Of a DNA stretch of 64,000 nt, positions 1 through 12,246 are shown piece by piece. The translations under genes were made by a program, and so were the position numbers. How positions within the stretch are numbered: position 1 is the stretch's first letter; every line of letters starts with the position of its first letter. Under the pieces are notes generated by a model, which was given only the letters and a program-made list of their open reading frames with translations, did no database searches and was not told the DNA's origin. Source of the stretch: Pantoea coffeiphila (GTDB taxonomy: Bacteria; Pseudomonadota; Gammaproteobacteria; Enterobacterales; Enterobacteriaceae); contig NZ_JAFBFW010000003.1 of NCBI RefSeq assembly GCF_016909495.1, positions 310,001 through 374,000 of the forward strand, in the 5' to 3' direction.

Positions 1-1
1 C

Positions 2-1327
2 ATCAGCCACGCGCTGGCGATTGAGTGGCAGCATGGTGAACTGGCGCTGCGCGGCTGGGTTGCCGATCCCGCCGGGTCTAAGGTGCTGAGCGAGCTACAG
101 TATTGCTATGTTAACGGTCGCATGATGCGCGATCGACTGATTAATCACGCTATTCGTCAGGCCTATCAGGATAAGCTGGGCGATCAGCACCAGCCCGCCT
201 ACGTGCTGTATCTTGAAATCGATCCGCATCAGGTCGATGTCAACGTTCACCCGGCCAAGCATGAGGTGCGCTTCCACCAGTCGCGGCTGGTGCATGATTT
301 TATTTATCAGGGCGTGGTGAGCGTGTTGCAGGAAACTGGCCAGGAAACGCTGGCGGATCTTGAACCCGGTACGCCTGCCGATCGCTGGCAGCCTGAAAAT
401 CGCCAGGCGGCGGGTGGAAATCATTTCTCCACGCCTGCACCATCGGATGCAGACTATTCTGCGGGTGCGGGTGCGGGATTCAGTCTGGACCACGCTGCAA
501 CAGAGGTTCCTCGTTCATCTGTCGGCCCGTCACCCTCTTCAGCAGATAATATGCGCAGCGCTTCTGGCGGAGGTTCTTCAGAACGCGCATCCGGTGGTCT
601 GGCAGGCGCAATGTTCCCGCACCGGCGGCAGGAGCCGGTTTATCAGAAACGTGAGGGTGCCGCTTATCAACAGCTGATGAATACGCCGCCAGCGCGATGC
701 AACGAACCTGCTTTGCCCGCGCCGGAAAAAAGGACTCCGCAACCGCTAGCTGAAACACCGCTTAGCGGCCATACGCACAGCTTTGGCCGCGTGCTAACGG
801 TGTTACAGCAGCATTACGCGCTGGTTGAAAGTTCAGAACGCTTATCGCTGGTCGCCCTCGCCGTTGCCGAACGCTGGCTGAAGCAGGCGCAGCTTGAACC
901 TGGAACGGAAGGACTTAAACCGCAGCCGCTGTTGATCCCGGTACGACTCAAGCTCGATAAAGCCGAGCGAGAGGCGATGGGCCATTCGGCCACATTGCTA
1001 AATCAGCTGGGTATTGAACTGCTTGCGGAAGGCCAGCATGTGATGCTGCGCGCGGTGCCTTTACCATTACGCCAACAAAATTTACAAAACTTGATTCCAG
1101 AACTGTTAGGCTACTTGGCCCGGCAGCAGGATGTTTCAGCCAGTCAGATTGCGCAGTGGTTAGCGCGTCAATCGGTTTCTGAACATCAGCACTGGAATCA
1201 CTCGCAGGCGATTGCCCTGCTGGCCGACGTTGAACGACTTTGCCCGCAGTTAGTGAAATCGCCACCTTCTGGATTAGTGCAAATTATTGATATTAATACG
1301 GCGATGAACGCCCTGAAGTATGAGTGA
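2..1327 (+). CDS. mutL: DNA mismatch repair protein MutL (3' part)
   Basis: The reading frame is open from the first bases of the window, so the gene is cut off at its 5' end; about 441 of roughly 615 residues remain. MutL couples MutS mismatch recognition to MutH nicking and UvrD unwinding. Visible are the YVNGR segment and the [13 protein letters not shown] block that close the GHKL ATPase/transducer region, then a low-complexity Ser/Ala/Pro-rich linker (about residues 100-230 of the fragment), then the C-terminal dimerisation domain. The N-terminal ATPase motifs lie outside the window. As in other enterobacterial MutL, no DQHAxxExxE endonuclease motif is seen. The stop overlaps the miaA start by 8 bases, indicating translational coupling. 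Confidence 0.97.
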   Translation: MSHALAIEWQHGELALRGWVADPAGSKVLSELQYCYVNGRMMRDRLINHAIRQAYQDKLGDQHQPAYVLYLEIDPHQVDVNVHPAKHEVRFHQSRLVHDFIYQGVVSVLQETGQETLADLEPGTPADRWQPENRQAAGGNHFSTPAPSDADYSAGAGAGFSLDHAATEVPRSSVGPSPSSADNMRSASGGGSSERASGGLAGAMFPHRRQEPVYQKREGAAYQQLMNTPPARCNEPALPAPEKRTPQPLAETPLSGHTHSFGRVLTVLQQHYALVESSERLSLVALAVAERWLKQAQLEPGTEGLKPQPLLIPVRLKLDKAEREAMGHSATLLNQLGIELLAEGQHVMLRAVPLPLRQQNLQNLIPELLGYLARQQDVSASQIAQWLARQSVSEHQHWNHSQAIALLADVERLCPQLVKSPPSGLVQIIDINTAMNALKYE

Positions 1328-2270
1328 ACAATCCACGGCTGGCCTGCCTAAGGCAATATTTTTGATGGGGCCTACGGCCTCCGGCAAGACCGCGCTGGCG
1401 ATAGCCCTGCGTCAGGCGCTGCCGGTAGAGCTGATTAGCGTAGATTCCGCACTGATTTATCGCGGAATGGATATCGGCACCGCCAAGCCTTCAGCAGAAG
1501 AGCTGGCATTGGCGCCTCATCGTTTGCTGGACATCCGCGATCCCGCTGAAAGTTATTCAGCGGCAGAGTTTCGTCGCGATGCGCTGGCTGAAATGGCGGA
1601 GATTACCCAACGCGGGAATATTCCGTTGCTTGTTGGTGGCACCATGCTTTATTACAAGGCGTTACTGGAAGGATTATCCCCACTGCCCGCGGCCGATCCT
1701 GAAGTGCGTCAGCGTATAGAGCAAATGGCGAGTGAGAAGGGCTGGGAAGCACTTCATCGCCAGTTATGTGATGTTGATCCCGTTGCAGGACGTCGTATTC
1801 ATCCGAATGATCCCCAGAGACTTTCGCGAGCACTGGAAGTTTTTTTTATTTCGGGTAAAACTTTAACGGAACTGACAAAAACGTCTGGAGACGCGCTGCC
1901 GTATGATGTTCACCAGTTTGCTATCGCGCCAGCGAGTCGTGAACTGATCCATCAGAGAATAGAGCTGCGTTTTCAACAGATGCTGGCGTCAGGATTTGAA
2001 GCGGAGGCTCGGGCGCTCTTTGCACGAGGTGATTTGCATACGGATATGCCTTCCATTCGTTGTGTTGGTTATCGCCAGATGTGGTCATTTTTGTCCGGTG
2101 AAATTGATTACGATGAAATGGTTTATCGGGGAATTTGCGCAACCCGGCAGTTAGCTAAACGTCAGATAACCTGGCTACGCGGTTGGAAAGATGTCCACTG
2201 GCTTGACAGTGAACAGCCCGAAGAAGCGTATTCCAGAGTGTTACACGTTCTTAGTGCGAAGCCTGGGTGA
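1320..2270 (+). CDS. miaA: tRNA dimethylallyltransferase MiaA
   Basis: MiaA transfers the dimethylallyl group to A37 of tRNAs reading UNN codons, the first step of ms2i6A formation. The 316-residue product has the Walker A motif GPTASGKT at residues 17-24, followed by the [16 protein letters not shown] substrate-binding segment, and matches the family length. It starts inside the last codons of mutL (ATGAGTGA overlap), the conserved enterobacterial arrangement, and is followed 102 bases later by hfq. The 3' part of this gene often carries hfq promoters in relatives, but I could not define one here. Confidence 0.97.
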   Translation: MSEQSTAGLPKAIFLMGPTASGKTALAIALRQALPVELISVDSALIYRGMDIGTAKPSAEELALAPHRLLDIRDPAESYSAAEFRRDALAEMAEITQRGNIPLLVGGTMLYYKALLEGLSPLPAADPEVRQRIEQMASEKGWEALHRQLCDVDPVAGRRIHPNDPQRLSRALEVFFISGKTLTELTKTSGDALPYDVHQFAIAPASRELIHQRIELRFQQMLASGFEAEARALFARGDLHTDMPSIRCVGYRQMWSFLSGEIDYDEMVYRGICATRQLAKRQITWLRGWKDVHWLDSEQPEEAYSRVLHVLSAKPG

Positions 2271-2372
2271 TTGTGTACAATTGGTGCGTTATCGCGCGCA
2301 AATTTTTTACGTCGTATTTCGAATCGCAAGGTTCTTAAGTTACAAACAACAAGCATATAAGGAAAAGATAGA

Positions 2373-2684
2373 ATGGCTAAGGGGCAATCATTGCAAGATC
2401 CGTTCTTGAACGCACTGCGTCGTGAACGTGTTCCGGTTTCGATTTATTTGGTGAATGGCATCAAACTTCAGGGTCAGATTGAGTCGTTTGATCAGTTTGT
2501 CATTCTTTTGAAAAATACGGTTAGCCAGATGGTGTATAAGCACGCGATCTCAACCGTTGTTCCGTCCCGTCCCGTTTCCCATCACAGCAATAATGCGGGT
2601 GGCGGTAGCAGCAACTATCATCATGGCGGAAGTAACCAGGGGGCATCTTCTCAGCCTCAGCAAGACAATGATGACGCTGAATAA
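2373..2684 (+). CDS. hfq: RNA chaperone Hfq
   Basis: Hfq is the hexameric Sm-like RNA chaperone that pairs small RNAs with mRNA targets. The 103-residue product has the conserved Sm core, with proximal-face residues Q8, D9, F42, K56 and H57 in place (the YKHA segment). The C-terminal tail from about residue 66 is a disordered stretch rich in Gly, Asn, Ser, His and Gln that ends in DDAE. The start follows AAGGAAAAGATAGA, a good ribosome-binding site. It sits between miaA and hflX as in other Enterobacterales. Confidence 0.98.
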   Translation: MAKGQSLQDPFLNALRRERVPVSIYLVNGIKLQGQIESFDQFVILLKNTVSQMVYKHAISTVVPSRPVSHHSNNAGGGSSNYHHGGSNQGASSQPQQDNDDAE

Positions 2685-2705
2685 ATAGCGCCGCTGTCTA
2701 TCCAT

Positions 2706-2726
2706 GACGGGGAGTTGTTCCCCGTC
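2706..2726 (+). terminator. Hairpin downstream of hfq
   Basis: An 8-bp perfect stem (GACGGGGA/TCCCCGTC) with a 5-base loop lies 21 bases after the hfq stop. No T-tract follows, so it may be a processing or pausing hairpin rather than an intrinsic terminator. hflX follows after a 199-base gap. Confidence 0.45.
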
Positions 2727-2883
2727 CTGGCATAACGTTTTATCCTGATTTTCTCATCTCGTTTTGGCGGGATGATATCGCGTAGAAATGCCGTTTATTG
2801 AGCTGGCGCGCCATGTTTAAGCTGATTTTGATGCAGTATGGCCATCGGGTAGCAGGTTCAACCAGGTTCTGAGAGGTTTAAGT

Positions 2884-4164
2884 TTGTTTGACCGTTATGA
2901 TGCCGGTGAGCAGGCCGTACTGGTACACATCTATTTTTCGCAAGACAAAGATATGGAAGATCTACAGGAGTTTGAAACTCTGGTTTCTTCCGCTGGCGTT
3001 GAAGCGCTCCGTGTCGTTACCGGTAGCCGTAAAGCACCGCACCCTAAATACTTTGTCGGTGAAGGAAAAGCTGTAGAAATTGCCGAAGCGGTTAAAGAGA
3101 GCGGGGCTTCCGTGGTGCTTTTTGACCACTCGCTCAGCCCGGCGCAGGAGCGTAACCTTGAAGCGCTCTGTGAGTGCCGCGTGATTGATCGTACCGGACT
3201 TATTCTGGATATCTTCGCCCAGCGCGCGCGAACTCATGAAGGCAAATTACAGGTAGAACTGGCGCAGCTGCGTCATCTTGCGACCCGTCTTGTACGCGGC
3301 TGGACGCACCTTGAGCGCCAGAAAGGCGGTATCGGTTTGCGTGGCCCGGGCGAAACCCAGCTCGAAACCGACCGTCGGTTATTAAGAAATCGTATTACGC
3401 TTATTCTTTCTCGTCTTGAGCGCGTTGAGAAACAGCGCGAACAGGGCAGGCAGGCGCGCAGCAAAGCCGATGTGCCGACCGTTTCGCTGGTGGGCTATAC
3501 CAACGCCGGTAAGTCCACCCTGTTTAACCGTTTGACGTCTGCCGATGTTTACGCAGCCGATCAGCTGTTTGCTACGCTGGACCCGACGCTGCGCCGGGTG
3601 AATGTTGCCGACGTGGGCGAGGTTGTGCTGGCGGATACGGTGGGTTTTATCCGCCATCTTCCCCATGACCTGGTTGCTGCGTTTAAAGCCACGCTGCAGG
3701 AAACGCGTCAGGCGACGCTTCTGCTGCATATCATTGATGCTGCCGATGTCCGTCTTGATGAAAACATTGAAGCGGTAAACGTCGTGCTGGAAGAGATCGA
3801 GTCTGATGAGATCCCCAGCCTGCTGATTATGAATAAGATTGATATGCTGGAAGATTTCGTCCCGCGTATCGATCGTGATGAAGAAAACCTGCCGATCCGC
3901 GTCTGGCTGTCCGCACAAACCGGCGAGGGGGTTCCGCTACTGTTCCAGGCTCTGACTGAGCGTCTGGCCGGTGAAATTGCGCAGTATGATTTGTGTTTGC
4001 CGCCGGAAGCGGGGCGGCTGCGCAGTCGTTTTTATCAGCTTCAGGCGATAGAAAAAGAGTGGAATGAGGATGATGGTAGCGTAGGTTTACACATACGCAT
4101 GCCGATCGTTGACTGGCGACGTCTGTGCAAGCAGGAGCCGGAGCTGGTGAATTACATTGTTTGA
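2884..4164 (+). CDS. hflX: Ribosome-associated GTPase HflX
   Basis: HflX is a GTP-binding protein that splits stalled 70S ribosomes after heat stress. The 426-residue product has the HflX N-terminal domain with the [18 protein letters not shown] segment, then a G domain with the P-loop GYTNAGKST at residues 204-212, DTVGF (G3) and NKID (G4), and a C-terminal domain. I place the start at TTG because the resulting [18 protein letters not shown] matches the family N-terminus and no upstream ATG fits. It is followed by hflK after 68 bases. Confidence 0.96.
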   Translation: MFDRYDAGEQAVLVHIYFSQDKDMEDLQEFETLVSSAGVEALRVVTGSRKAPHPKYFVGEGKAVEIAEAVKESGASVVLFDHSLSPAQERNLEALCECRVIDRTGLILDIFAQRARTHEGKLQVELAQLRHLATRLVRGWTHLERQKGGIGLRGPGETQLETDRRLLRNRITLILSRLERVEKQREQGRQARSKADVPTVSLVGYTNAGKSTLFNRLTSADVYAADQLFATLDPTLRRVNVADVGEVVLADTVGFIRHLPHDLVAAFKATLQETRQATLLLHIIDAADVRLDENIEAVNVVLEEIESDEIPSLLIMNKIDMLEDFVPRIDRDEENLPIRVWLSAQTGEGVPLLFQALTERLAGEIAQYDLCLPPEAGRLRSRFYQLQAIEKEWNEDDGSVGLHIRMPIVDWRRLCKQEPELVNYIV

Positions 4165-4232
4165 CTGATTTTGCCTGACACGCGTATCCCGGCTTGGGAT
4201 ACCACCGCACACACAATTAATGGAGCATAAAC

Positions 4233-5486
4233 ATGGCGTGGAATCAGCCCGGAAATAACGGACAGGACCGCGACCCGTGGGGAAGCAGCAATAATCAAGG
4301 CGGCAACTCTGGGGGAAATAAGGGAGGACGTGATAAAGGTCCTCCTGATTTGGATGATATCTTCCGTAAACTGAGCAATAAGCTTGGTGGTCTGGGCGGT
4401 GGCAAAAAAGGTGGCGATGGCGGCAATGGTAACGATCAGCGTCGTTCCGGTAACACCGGGCGTCTGGTCAGCATCGCGGCAGCGGCTGTAGTGGTCATTT
4501 GGGCCGGTAGCGGCTTCTATACCATCAAAGAAGCCGAACGTGGTGTGGTAACTCGTTTTGGTAAATTCAGCCATCTGGTTGAACCCGGCCTGAACTGGAA
4601 GCCAACCTTTATCGATCAGGTCCGTGCAGTTAACGTTGAGGCGGTGCGCGAGCTTTCTGCCTCCGGTACGATGCTGACCTCCGATGAAAACGTCGTGCGC
4701 GTTGAAATGAACGTGCAGTACCGCGTCACCAACCCTGAACGCTATCTGTTCTCGGTGACCAGCGCGGATGACAGTCTGCGTCAGGCAACCGACAGCGCCC
4801 TGCGCGGCGTGATTGGTCGCTCAACGATGGACCGCATTCTGACCGAAGGCCGTACCGTTGTGCGTAGCGATACCCAGCGCGAGCTGGAAGAAACCATTCG
4901 CCCTTACGATATGGGGATTACGCTGCTGGACGTTAACTTCCAGACTGCGCGTCCACCGGAAGAGGTGAAGGCCGCATTTGACGATGCGATTGCCGCACGT
5001 GAAAACCGCGAGCAGAAAGTGCGTGAAGCGGAAGCCTACGCGAACGGAGAAATCCCGGTAGCCCGCGGTAAAGCGCAGGAAACGCTGGAACGAGCCCGTG
5101 CTTATAAAGCGCGTGTGACGCTGGAAGCGCAGGGTGAAGTGGACAGCTTCGCACGTATTCTGCCGGAGTATAAAGCTGCACCGCAGATTACCCGTGAACG
5201 TTTGTATATCGAAACCATGGAACGCGTGCTGGGCCATACGCGTAAAGTACTGGTAAACGACAAAGGCAACAGCCTGATGGTTCTGCCACTGGACCAGCTG
5301 ATGCGTGGCCAGTCTGGAAACGCTCCGGCGAGCAGCGGTGACAGCAGCAATCTGATGCGTCTGCCCCCTGCCAGCAGCGGCAGCGAACGCGCCAGCAGCA
5401 GTACGTCGTTCAGCCCGGACGACATCATGGATCAGCGCAGGGTGAACTCCCAGCGTAACGATACCCAGCGCGAAGGGAGAGAGTAA
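4233..5486 (+). CDS. hflK: FtsH protease modulator HflK
   Basis: HflK, with HflC, forms a large membrane cage around the FtsH protease and limits its access to membrane substrates. The 417-residue protein begins with a Gly/Asn/Asp/Lys-rich cytoplasmic segment of about 80 residues, then has one transmembrane helix (about residues 84-101), an SPFH/band-7 domain in the periplasm, a coiled-coil region rich in Ala, Glu and Arg, and a Ser-rich C-terminus. Its stop is 3 bases before the hflC start, so the two are co-translated. Confidence 0.97.
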   Translation: MAWNQPGNNGQDRDPWGSSNNQGGNSGGNKGGRDKGPPDLDDIFRKLSNKLGGLGGGKKGGDGGNGNDQRRSGNTGRLVSIAAAAVVVIWAGSGFYTIKEAERGVVTRFGKFSHLVEPGLNWKPTFIDQVRAVNVEAVRELSASGTMLTSDENVVRVEMNVQYRVTNPERYLFSVTSADDSLRQATDSALRGVIGRSTMDRILTEGRTVVRSDTQRELEETIRPYDMGITLLDVNFQTARPPEEVKAAFDDAIAARENREQKVREAEAYANGEIPVARGKAQETLERARAYKARVTLEAQGEVDSFARILPEYKAAPQITRERLYIETMERVLGHTRKVLVNDKGNSLMVLPLDQLMRGQSGNAPASSGDSSNLMRLPPASSGSERASSSTSFSPDDIMDQRRVNSQRNDTQREGRE

Positions 5487-5489
5487 TCG

Positions 5490-6494
5490 ATGCGTAAGCC
5501 ATTAATCGTATTATTGATTGTTGTGCTGGTGGTGCTGTACGCGTCACTGTTTGTTGTACAGGAAGGGCAGCGTGGCATTGTGATGCGCTTCGGTAAAGTT
5601 CTGCGTGATGATGAGAACAAGCCGCTGGTCTATGAACCAGGCCTGCACTTTAAGATCCCATTCCTGGAATCTATGAAGCCGCTTGATGCCCGTATCCAGA
5701 CCATGGATAACCAGGCCGATCGCTTCGTGACCAAAGAGAAGAAAGATCTGATCGTTGACTCCTATATCAAATGGCGCATCAGCGATTTCAGCCGTTACTA
5801 CCTCGCTACCGGCGGTGGCGATGTATCCCAGGCTGAAGTTCTGCTGAAACGTAAGTTCAGTGACCGTCTGCGTTCTGAGATTGGTCGCCTGGACGTAAAA
5901 GATATCGTCACCGACTCACGTGGTCGCCTGACTACCGACGTTCGCGATGCGCTGAACACCGGTAGTGCCGGCCAGGATGATGAAGTTGCCACACCGGCAG
6001 CGGACGATGCGATTGCTTCGGTTGCGGCGCGCGTTGAGCGTGAAACGTCAAGCAAAGAACCGTCGATCAACCCAAACAGCATGGCTGCGTTAGGTATTCA
6101 GGTGGTGGATGTTCGCATCAAGCAGATCAACCTGCCGACCGAAGTCTCTGACGCGATCTTTGCCCGTATGCGTGCCGAACGTGAATCCGTTGCCCGCAGT
6201 CAGCGTGCGCAGGGTGATGAAGAAGCAGCAAAAGTGACCGCGCAGGCGGATTATGAAGTTGCCTTCATCGGTGCTCAGGCAGAACGTCAGGCGCGTATCA
6301 CCCGCGGTGAAGGTGATGCTGAAGCAGCAAAACTGTTTGCCGATGCCTTCAGCCAGGATCAGGATTTCTATGCGTTTATGCGTAGCCTGCGTGCCTACGA
6401 GAACAGCTTCAAGAGCAATCAGGACGTGATGGTGCTCAGCCCGGATAGCGACTTCTTCCGCTTTATGAAGAATCCGTCTACCACGACGCGCTGA
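5490..6494 (+). CDS. hflC: FtsH protease modulator HflC
   Basis: HflC is the partner of HflK in the FtsH-regulating SPFH complex. The 334-residue product opens with MRKPLIVLLIVVLVVLYASLF, an N-terminal membrane anchor, then the band-7 domain starting at VQEGQRGIVMRFGKV, and an Ala/Glu/Arg-rich helical region near residues 230-290. It directly follows hflK and is closed by a strong intrinsic terminator. Confidence 0.97.
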   Translation: MRKPLIVLLIVVLVVLYASLFVVQEGQRGIVMRFGKVLRDDENKPLVYEPGLHFKIPFLESMKPLDARIQTMDNQADRFVTKEKKDLIVDSYIKWRISDFSRYYLATGGGDVSQAEVLLKRKFSDRLRSEIGRLDVKDIVTDSRGRLTTDVRDALNTGSAGQDDEVATPAADDAIASVAARVERETSSKEPSINPNSMAALGIQVVDVRIKQINLPTEVSDAIFARMRAERESVARSQRAQGDEEAAKVTAQADYEVAFIGAQAERQARITRGEGDAEAAKLFADAFSQDQDFYAFMRSLRAYENSFKSNQDVMVLSPDSDFFRFMKNPSTTTR

Positions 6495-6512
6495 TAATCT
6501 GTTATAACTGCG

Positions 6513-6540
6513 AAAGGCCGGATTTATCCGGCCTTTTTTT
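6513..6540 (+). terminator. Intrinsic terminator after hflC
   Basis: A 10-bp stem (AAAGGCCGGA/TCCGGCCTTT) with a 4-base loop is followed by a run of seven T. It ends the hfq-hflX-hflK-hflC transcription unit. Confidence 0.92.
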
Positions 6541-6594
6541 ATGGCCGGAATTTGCCCGGCAGCGGCTGGCAGAACAGTAACGAGATCGACGAAG

Positions 6595-6795
6595 ATGAAT
6601 GCAATTGTGTGGATGGCGCTGGGCCTGGTGCTGGTTTTTGAAGGGTTGGGTCCGATGCTCTGGCCGCGTATTTGGCGGCGGATGATTTTGTCGATGGCGC
6701 AGCTACCGGATGCATTACTGCGCAGGGTCGGCGGCGGGTTGGTTGTGGCCGGTGCTGTGATCTACTACATGATTAGCGTACGTAACGGTGGCTAA
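6595..6795 (+). CDS. yjeT: DUF2065 small membrane protein YjeT
   Basis: A 66-residue inner-membrane protein of unknown function. Two hydrophobic segments are visible (about residues 2-20 and 43-60), with the family signature EGLGPMLWPRIWRRM between them and LRRVGGGLVVAGAVIYYM in the second. I chose the ATG at 6595 rather than the in-frame ATG at 6541 because the first overlaps the hflC terminator and the later start gives the usual family length of about 65 residues. It lies between hflC and purA, the conserved enterobacterial position. Confidence 0.9.
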   Translation: MNAIVWMALGLVLVFEGLGPMLWPRIWRRMILSMAQLPDALLRRVGGGLVVAGAVIYYMISVRNGG

Positions 6796-6849
6796 ATCCA
6801 CCGTATGTTGTGATATCCGGCCGGTTATGGCGATTGTCGGCAAAAAAGT

Positions 6850-6865
6850 ACGCAATCGTATGCTA
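6850..6865 (+). promoter_or_regulatory. Candidate PurR operator upstream of purA
   Basis: ACGCAATCGTATGCTA matches 12 of 16 positions of the PurR consensus ACGCAAACGTTTGCGT. It lies 65 bases before purA, which is a PurR target in E. coli. A weaker second site (AAGCAATCGGTGATTT at 6910-6925) resembles the second, promoter-proximal operator position. Confidence 0.6.
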
Positions 6866-6871
6866 AAACAG

Positions 6872-6900
6872 CTGAAAGACTAAAATGACGATGGTAGAAT
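6872..6900 (+). promoter_or_regulatory. Candidate purA promoter
   Basis: CTGAAA (6872-6877, 4 of 6 matches to the -35 consensus) and TAGAAT (6895-6900, -10) are separated by 17 bases. Together with the PurR-like boxes on both sides this is a plausible sigma-70 promoter for purA. Confidence 0.5.
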
Positions 6901-6927
6901 CCATTTTTAAGCAATCGGTGATTTTGA

Positions 6928-8229
<1,302 letters not shown>

Positions 8230-8239
8230 TTGTATTTCA

Positions 8240-8258
8240 GGCCGGGCATTGCCCGGCC
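8240..8258 (+). terminator. Hairpin after purA
   Basis: GGCCGGGC/GCCCGGCC forms a perfect 8-bp stem with a 3-base loop just after the purA stop. Only a weak T-rich stretch follows, so termination here is likely but imperfect. Confidence 0.6.
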
Positions 8259-8426
8259 AGATCCTTTCCTGCACTGGTTTCCTGCCGTCCCCGTCAGTTC
8301 GTTTCACCAATGCCGCTTGTTTAAATAAAATCGCCCCTTTGCGGTGGCTGGTTTATTATCATTGCTAACAAAGTCCATTCTTAAGCGGATTACAGCTTCA
8401 ATACGGGTTTTATCCTTGAGGTTACT

Positions 8427-8870
8427 GTGCAGCTAACCAGTTTTACCGATTACGGCTTGCGTGCGCTGATCTACCTTGCCTCTCTGCCAGAGGGCCAGAT
8501 GACCAGCATCACCGAAGTGACAGACACTTATGGCGTGTCCCGTAATCATATGGTCAAAATTATCAATCAACTTAGCCGTGCCGGCTATATCGCGGCGATG
8601 CGCGGTAAAAATGGCGGTATTCGCCTGGGCAGACCGGCTGAGGAGATAGTGATAGGCCAGGTAGTCCGTGATATGGAACCGCTTCAGCTGGTGAATTGCC
8701 ACAGCGATTTCTGCCATATCACCTCTGCCTGTCGCCTGAAAAAGGCGCTGCATGATGCTGTCCAGAGCTTCCTGCGGGAACTGGACAATTACACCCTGGC
8801 TGACCTGGTGGAAGATAACCATCCGCTTTACAAAATTTTGCTGACCGACCGCGTGTCGCTCAGCAGCTGA
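8427..8870 (+). CDS. nsrR: Nitric-oxide-sensing Rrf2 repressor NsrR
   Basis: NsrR is an Fe-S repressor that senses nitric oxide and controls detoxification genes such as hmp and ytfE. The 147-residue product begins [18 protein letters not shown], has the winged-helix recognition region ending in [12 protein letters not shown], and carries the three cluster-binding cysteines at C91, C96 and C102 ([13 protein letters not shown]). The start is GTG, with the family N-terminus. It is followed 16 bases later by rnr, so they are likely co-transcribed. Confidence 0.96.
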   Translation: MQLTSFTDYGLRALIYLASLPEGQMTSITEVTDTYGVSRNHMVKIINQLSRAGYIAAMRGKNGGIRLGRPAEEIVIGQVVRDMEPLQLVNCHSDFCHITSACRLKKALHDAVQSFLRELDNYTLADLVEDNHPLYKILLTDRVSLSS

Positions 8871-8886
8871 CAACGGAGGAACCTCG

Positions 8887-11334
8887 ATGTCAAAAGATCC
8901 CTTTCAGGAAAGAGAAGCTGAAAAGTACGAAAACCCGATCCCCAGCCGTGAGTTTATTCTCGCGCACCTGGACAAACGTGAAAAGCCTGCCAGCCGGGAA
9001 GAGCTGGCGGTAGAGCTATCCATTAACGGTGAAGAGCAGACCGAAGCGCTGCGCCGCCGCCTGCGCGCCATGGAGCGCGACGGGCAGCTGGTCTTCACCC
9101 GCCGCCAGTGCTACGCGCTGCCGGAACGCCTCGATCTGTTAAAAGGCAAAGTCATTGGCCATCGTGATGGTTTTGGCTTCCTGCGTATTGAAGGCAGCAA
9201 AGACGATCTTTATCTCTCTGCCGAGCAGATGAAGATGTGCATGCACGGCGATATCATTCTCGCTCAGGCCATGGGCGCCGATCGCCGTGGCCGTCGCGAA
9301 GTGCGCGTGGTGCGCGTAGTAGAACCGCGCAGCGCACAAATTGTTGGCCGCTACTTTACCGATGCCGGCGTCGGCTTCGTTGTTCCCGACGACAGCCGTC
9401 TGAGCTTCGATATTTTGATCCCGGCCGAAGAGCTGATGGGCGCAAAAATGGGCTTTGTGGTGGTGGTGGAGCTGACGCAGCGCCCGACCCGCCGTACTAA
9501 AGCCATTGGTAAAATCGTCGAGGTGCTTGGCGATAACATGGGCACCAGTCTGGCCGTTGAAATGGCGCTGCGCACCCATGATATTCCGCACGTCTGGCCG
9601 CCGGAGCTGGAAAAACAGATCGCTCATCTGAGTGAAGAAGTACCGGAAGAGGCGAAAAAAGGCCGTGTGGATCTACGCGATCTGCCGCTGGTCACCATTG
9701 ATGGTGAAGATGCCCGCGACTTCGATGACGCCGTATTCTGTGAACGTAAGCGCGGCGGCGGCTGGCGTCTGTGGGTTGCCATTGCGGACGTCAGCTACTA
9801 CGTGCGTCCTGGCACGCCGCTGGATGCCGAAGCGATTAACCGTGGTACATCAGTGTACTTCCCGTCGCAGGTTGTACCGATGCTGCCGGAAGTGCTGTCA
9901 AACGGCCTGTGCTCGCTGAATCCGGAAGTGGATCGTCTGTGCATGGTGTGCGAGATGACCGTTTCCTCCACCGGTAAACTGACCGGCTACAAGCACTATG
10001 AAGCGGTCATGAACTCGTTCGCCCGCCTGACCTATAACAAGGTGTGGAACATTCTGCAGGGCGATCAGGAACTGCGCGAGCAGTATCAGCCGCTGGTGAA
10101 AGACCTGGAAGAGCTGCACCGCATGTATCTGGCGCTGGAGAAATCCCGCGAGCAGCGCGGCGGTATCTCGTTTGAAACGGAAGAGGCGAAGTTTATCTTC
10201 AATGCTGAACGCCGTATCGATCGTATTGAGCAGGTTTCCCGCAACGACGCGCATAAGCTGATCGAAGAGTGCATGATCCTCGCCAACATCGCCTCGGCTC
10301 GCTTCGTTGAGAAGAATAATGAACCGGCGCTGTTCCGCGATCACGATCGTCCAAGCGATGACAGCATCAAGAGCTTCCGTTCCGTGCTTAATGAGCTGGG
10401 CCTGACGCTGCCGGGTGGCAACAAGCCGCAGCCGCTGGACTACGCCGAGCTGCTCAGCCAGATTGCGGGCCGTCCTGACCACGAAATGCTGCAAACCATG
10501 CTGCTGCGTTCCATGAAGCAGGCGGTGTACGATCCGGAGAACCGTGGCCACTTTGGCCTGGCACTGGCTTCCTACGCGCATTTCACCTCGCCGATCCGTC
10601 GTTATCCGGACCTGCTGCTGCACCGTGCCATTAAGTATCTGCTGGCGAAAGAGAACAACACACTGCAGGGGAATACCACGCCAACCGGTGGTTTCCACTA
10701 CGATCTGCAGCAGATGCTACAGTTTGGCCAGCACTGTTCGATGACCGAGCGCCGTGCTGACGAAGCGACGCGCGACGTTGCCGACTGGCTGAAGTGTGAC
10801 TTTATGCAGGACCAGGTGGGTGAAACCTTCAGCGGGGTGATTTCCAGCGTGACCGGCTTTGGTTTCTTCGTGCGTCTTGACGATCTGTTTATCGACGGCC
10901 TGGTACACGTGTCGACGCTGGACAACGACTACTACCGCTTTGACGCCGTTGGTCAGCGCCTGATCGGCGAGTCCGGTGGCCGTACCTATCGCCTGGGCGA
11001 TTCGGTGGAAGTACGCGTTGATGCGGTGCATATGGACGAGCGTAAGATTGATTTCGCACTGATCTCCAGCCAGCGTAAGCCGCGCGGTGAAGGGAAAACC
11101 GAGCGTGAACGCGAAAAACGCGGTGTGGCCAAAAACAGCGGTAACCGCCGCCGTGCCCCGCGTCCGGGCAGTAAAAATTTCGAGCCGGACAGCGACTTCC
11201 GCAAAGCGGGCGAGTCAAAAAACGCCCAACCGGCGAAAAAAGAAAAAAAGCCACGCAAGCCGTCGGATAAAACCCGTAAAATCGCCGCCGCCACCAAAGC
11301 GAAACGCGCAGGGAAAAAATCCGACCGCGACTAA
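8887..11334 (+). CDS. rnr: Exoribonuclease R (RNase R)
   Basis: RNase R is a 3'-to-5' processive exoribonuclease that degrades structured RNA and, with tmRNA, faulty mRNA. The 815-residue product has an N-terminal helix-turn-helix-like domain, two cold-shock domains, and the RNB catalytic domain with the metal-binding segment [10 protein letters not shown] at residues 272-281. A C-terminal S1 domain ([21 protein letters not shown]) and a long Lys/Arg-rich tail of about 85 residues follow. A strong ribosome-binding site (GGAGGAA) precedes ATG. It sits between nsrR and rlmB as in E. coli. Confidence 0.97.
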   Translation: MSKDPFQEREAEKYENPIPSREFILAHLDKREKPASREELAVELSINGEEQTEALRRRLRAMERDGQLVFTRRQCYALPERLDLLKGKVIGHRDGFGFLRIEGSKDDLYLSAEQMKMCMHGDIILAQAMGADRRGRREVRVVRVVEPRSAQIVGRYFTDAGVGFVVPDDSRLSFDILIPAEELMGAKMGFVVVVELTQRPTRRTKAIGKIVEVLGDNMGTSLAVEMALRTHDIPHVWPPELEKQIAHLSEEVPEEAKKGRVDLRDLPLVTIDGEDARDFDDAVFCERKRGGGWRLWVAIADVSYYVRPGTPLDAEAINRGTSVYFPSQVVPMLPEVLSNGLCSLNPEVDRLCMVCEMTVSSTGKLTGYKHYEAVMNSFARLTYNKVWNILQGDQELREQYQPLVKDLEELHRMYLALEKSREQRGGISFETEEAKFIFNAERRIDRIEQVSRNDAHKLIEECMILANIASARFVEKNNEPALFRDHDRPSDDSIKSFRSVLNELGLTLPGGNKPQPLDYAELLSQIAGRPDHEMLQTMLLRSMKQAVYDPENRGHFGLALASYAHFTSPIRRYPDLLLHRAIKYLLAKENNTLQGNTTPTGGFHYDLQQMLQFGQHCSMTERRADEATRDVADWLKCDFMQDQVGETFSGVISSVTGFGFFVRLDDLFIDGLVHVSTLDNDYYRFDAVGQRLIGESGGRTYRLGDSVEVRVDAVHMDERKIDFALISSQRKPRGEGKTEREREKRGVAKNSGNRRRAPRPGSKNFEPDSDFRKAGESKNAQPAKKEKKPRKPSDKTRKIAAATKAKRAGKKSDRD

Positions 11335-11423
11335 CTGAGCGGTGTGAATAACCGGCAGCAGGGGGGCGAGCGTTGACGCGTTTGCCCCTTTCAACTGAAT
11401 GATGACCTTTGAGTAACTGAACC

Positions 11424-12161
11424 ATGAGTGAAATTGTTTTTGGTATCCACGCCGTACAGGCGCTGCTGGACAGCGACCCCCAGCGTTTCCAGGAAGTCTT
11501 TATCCAAAAAGGGCGCGACGATCGCCGCTTACAAACGCTGGTGAAAGCGCTGGAAGCGCAGGGCGTGGTGATTCAGGTGGCGAACAAGCAGATGCTGGAC
11601 AGCAAGTCTGAAGGCGCCGTGCATCAGGGCATTATTGCCCGCATTAAACCGGGCCGTCAGTATCAGGAAGGCGATCTTCCCGATCTGCTGGAGAGCCTGG
11701 AAAGCCCGTTCTTCCTGATCCTCGACGGCGTGACCGACCCGCATAACCTGGGGGCCTGCCTGCGCAGCGCCGACGCCGCAGGCGTTCATGCGGTTATCGT
11801 ACCGAAAGATCGCTCCGCCGCCCTGAATGCGACCGCGAAGAAAGTGGCCAGCGGTGCCGCCGAGCATGTGCCGCTGATCCGTGTGACCAACCTGGCACGC
11901 ACCATGCGCCAGCTGCAGGAATCCAACGTGTGGATCGTCGGCACCGCCGGTGAGGCCGACCACGACCTGTACCAGAGCAAAATGACCGGCCCGATGGCGC
12001 TGGTGATGGGTGCAGAAGGCGAGGGCATGCGCCGCCTGACGCGCGAGCACTGCGATGAACTGATTAGTATTCCGATGGCGGGCAGCGTGTCTTCACTGAA
12101 CGTTTCCGTCGCGACCGGTATTTGCCTGTTTGAAGCGGTACGTCAGCGCAGCGTTAAGTAA
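11424..12161 (+). CDS. rlmB: 23S rRNA (guanosine-2251-2'-O-)-methyltransferase RlmB
   Basis: RlmB methylates the ribose of G2251 in the peptidyl-transferase region of 23S rRNA. The 245-residue SPOUT-family protein has an N-terminal substrate-binding domain, a short linker, and the knotted SAM domain with its three motifs: [32 protein letters not shown] and [17 protein letters not shown]. It follows rnr after 89 bases. Confidence 0.97.
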   Translation: MSEIVFGIHAVQALLDSDPQRFQEVFIQKGRDDRRLQTLVKALEAQGVVIQVANKQMLDSKSEGAVHQGIIARIKPGRQYQEGDLPDLLESLESPFFLILDGVTDPHNLGACLRSADAAGVHAVIVPKDRSAALNATAKKVASGAAEHVPLIRVTNLARTMRQLQESNVWIVGTAGEADHDLYQSKMTGPMALVMGAEGEGMRRLTREHCDELISIPMAGSVSSLNVSVATGICLFEAVRQRSVK

Positions 12162-12246
12162 ATTGTTCGGGGCGTGACCTGCGCCCCAGCATTCTTCGCC
12201 CCTCGTTTTATCCTGTCATCTGGCCCGTTTTAAACAGGATGCCGTG

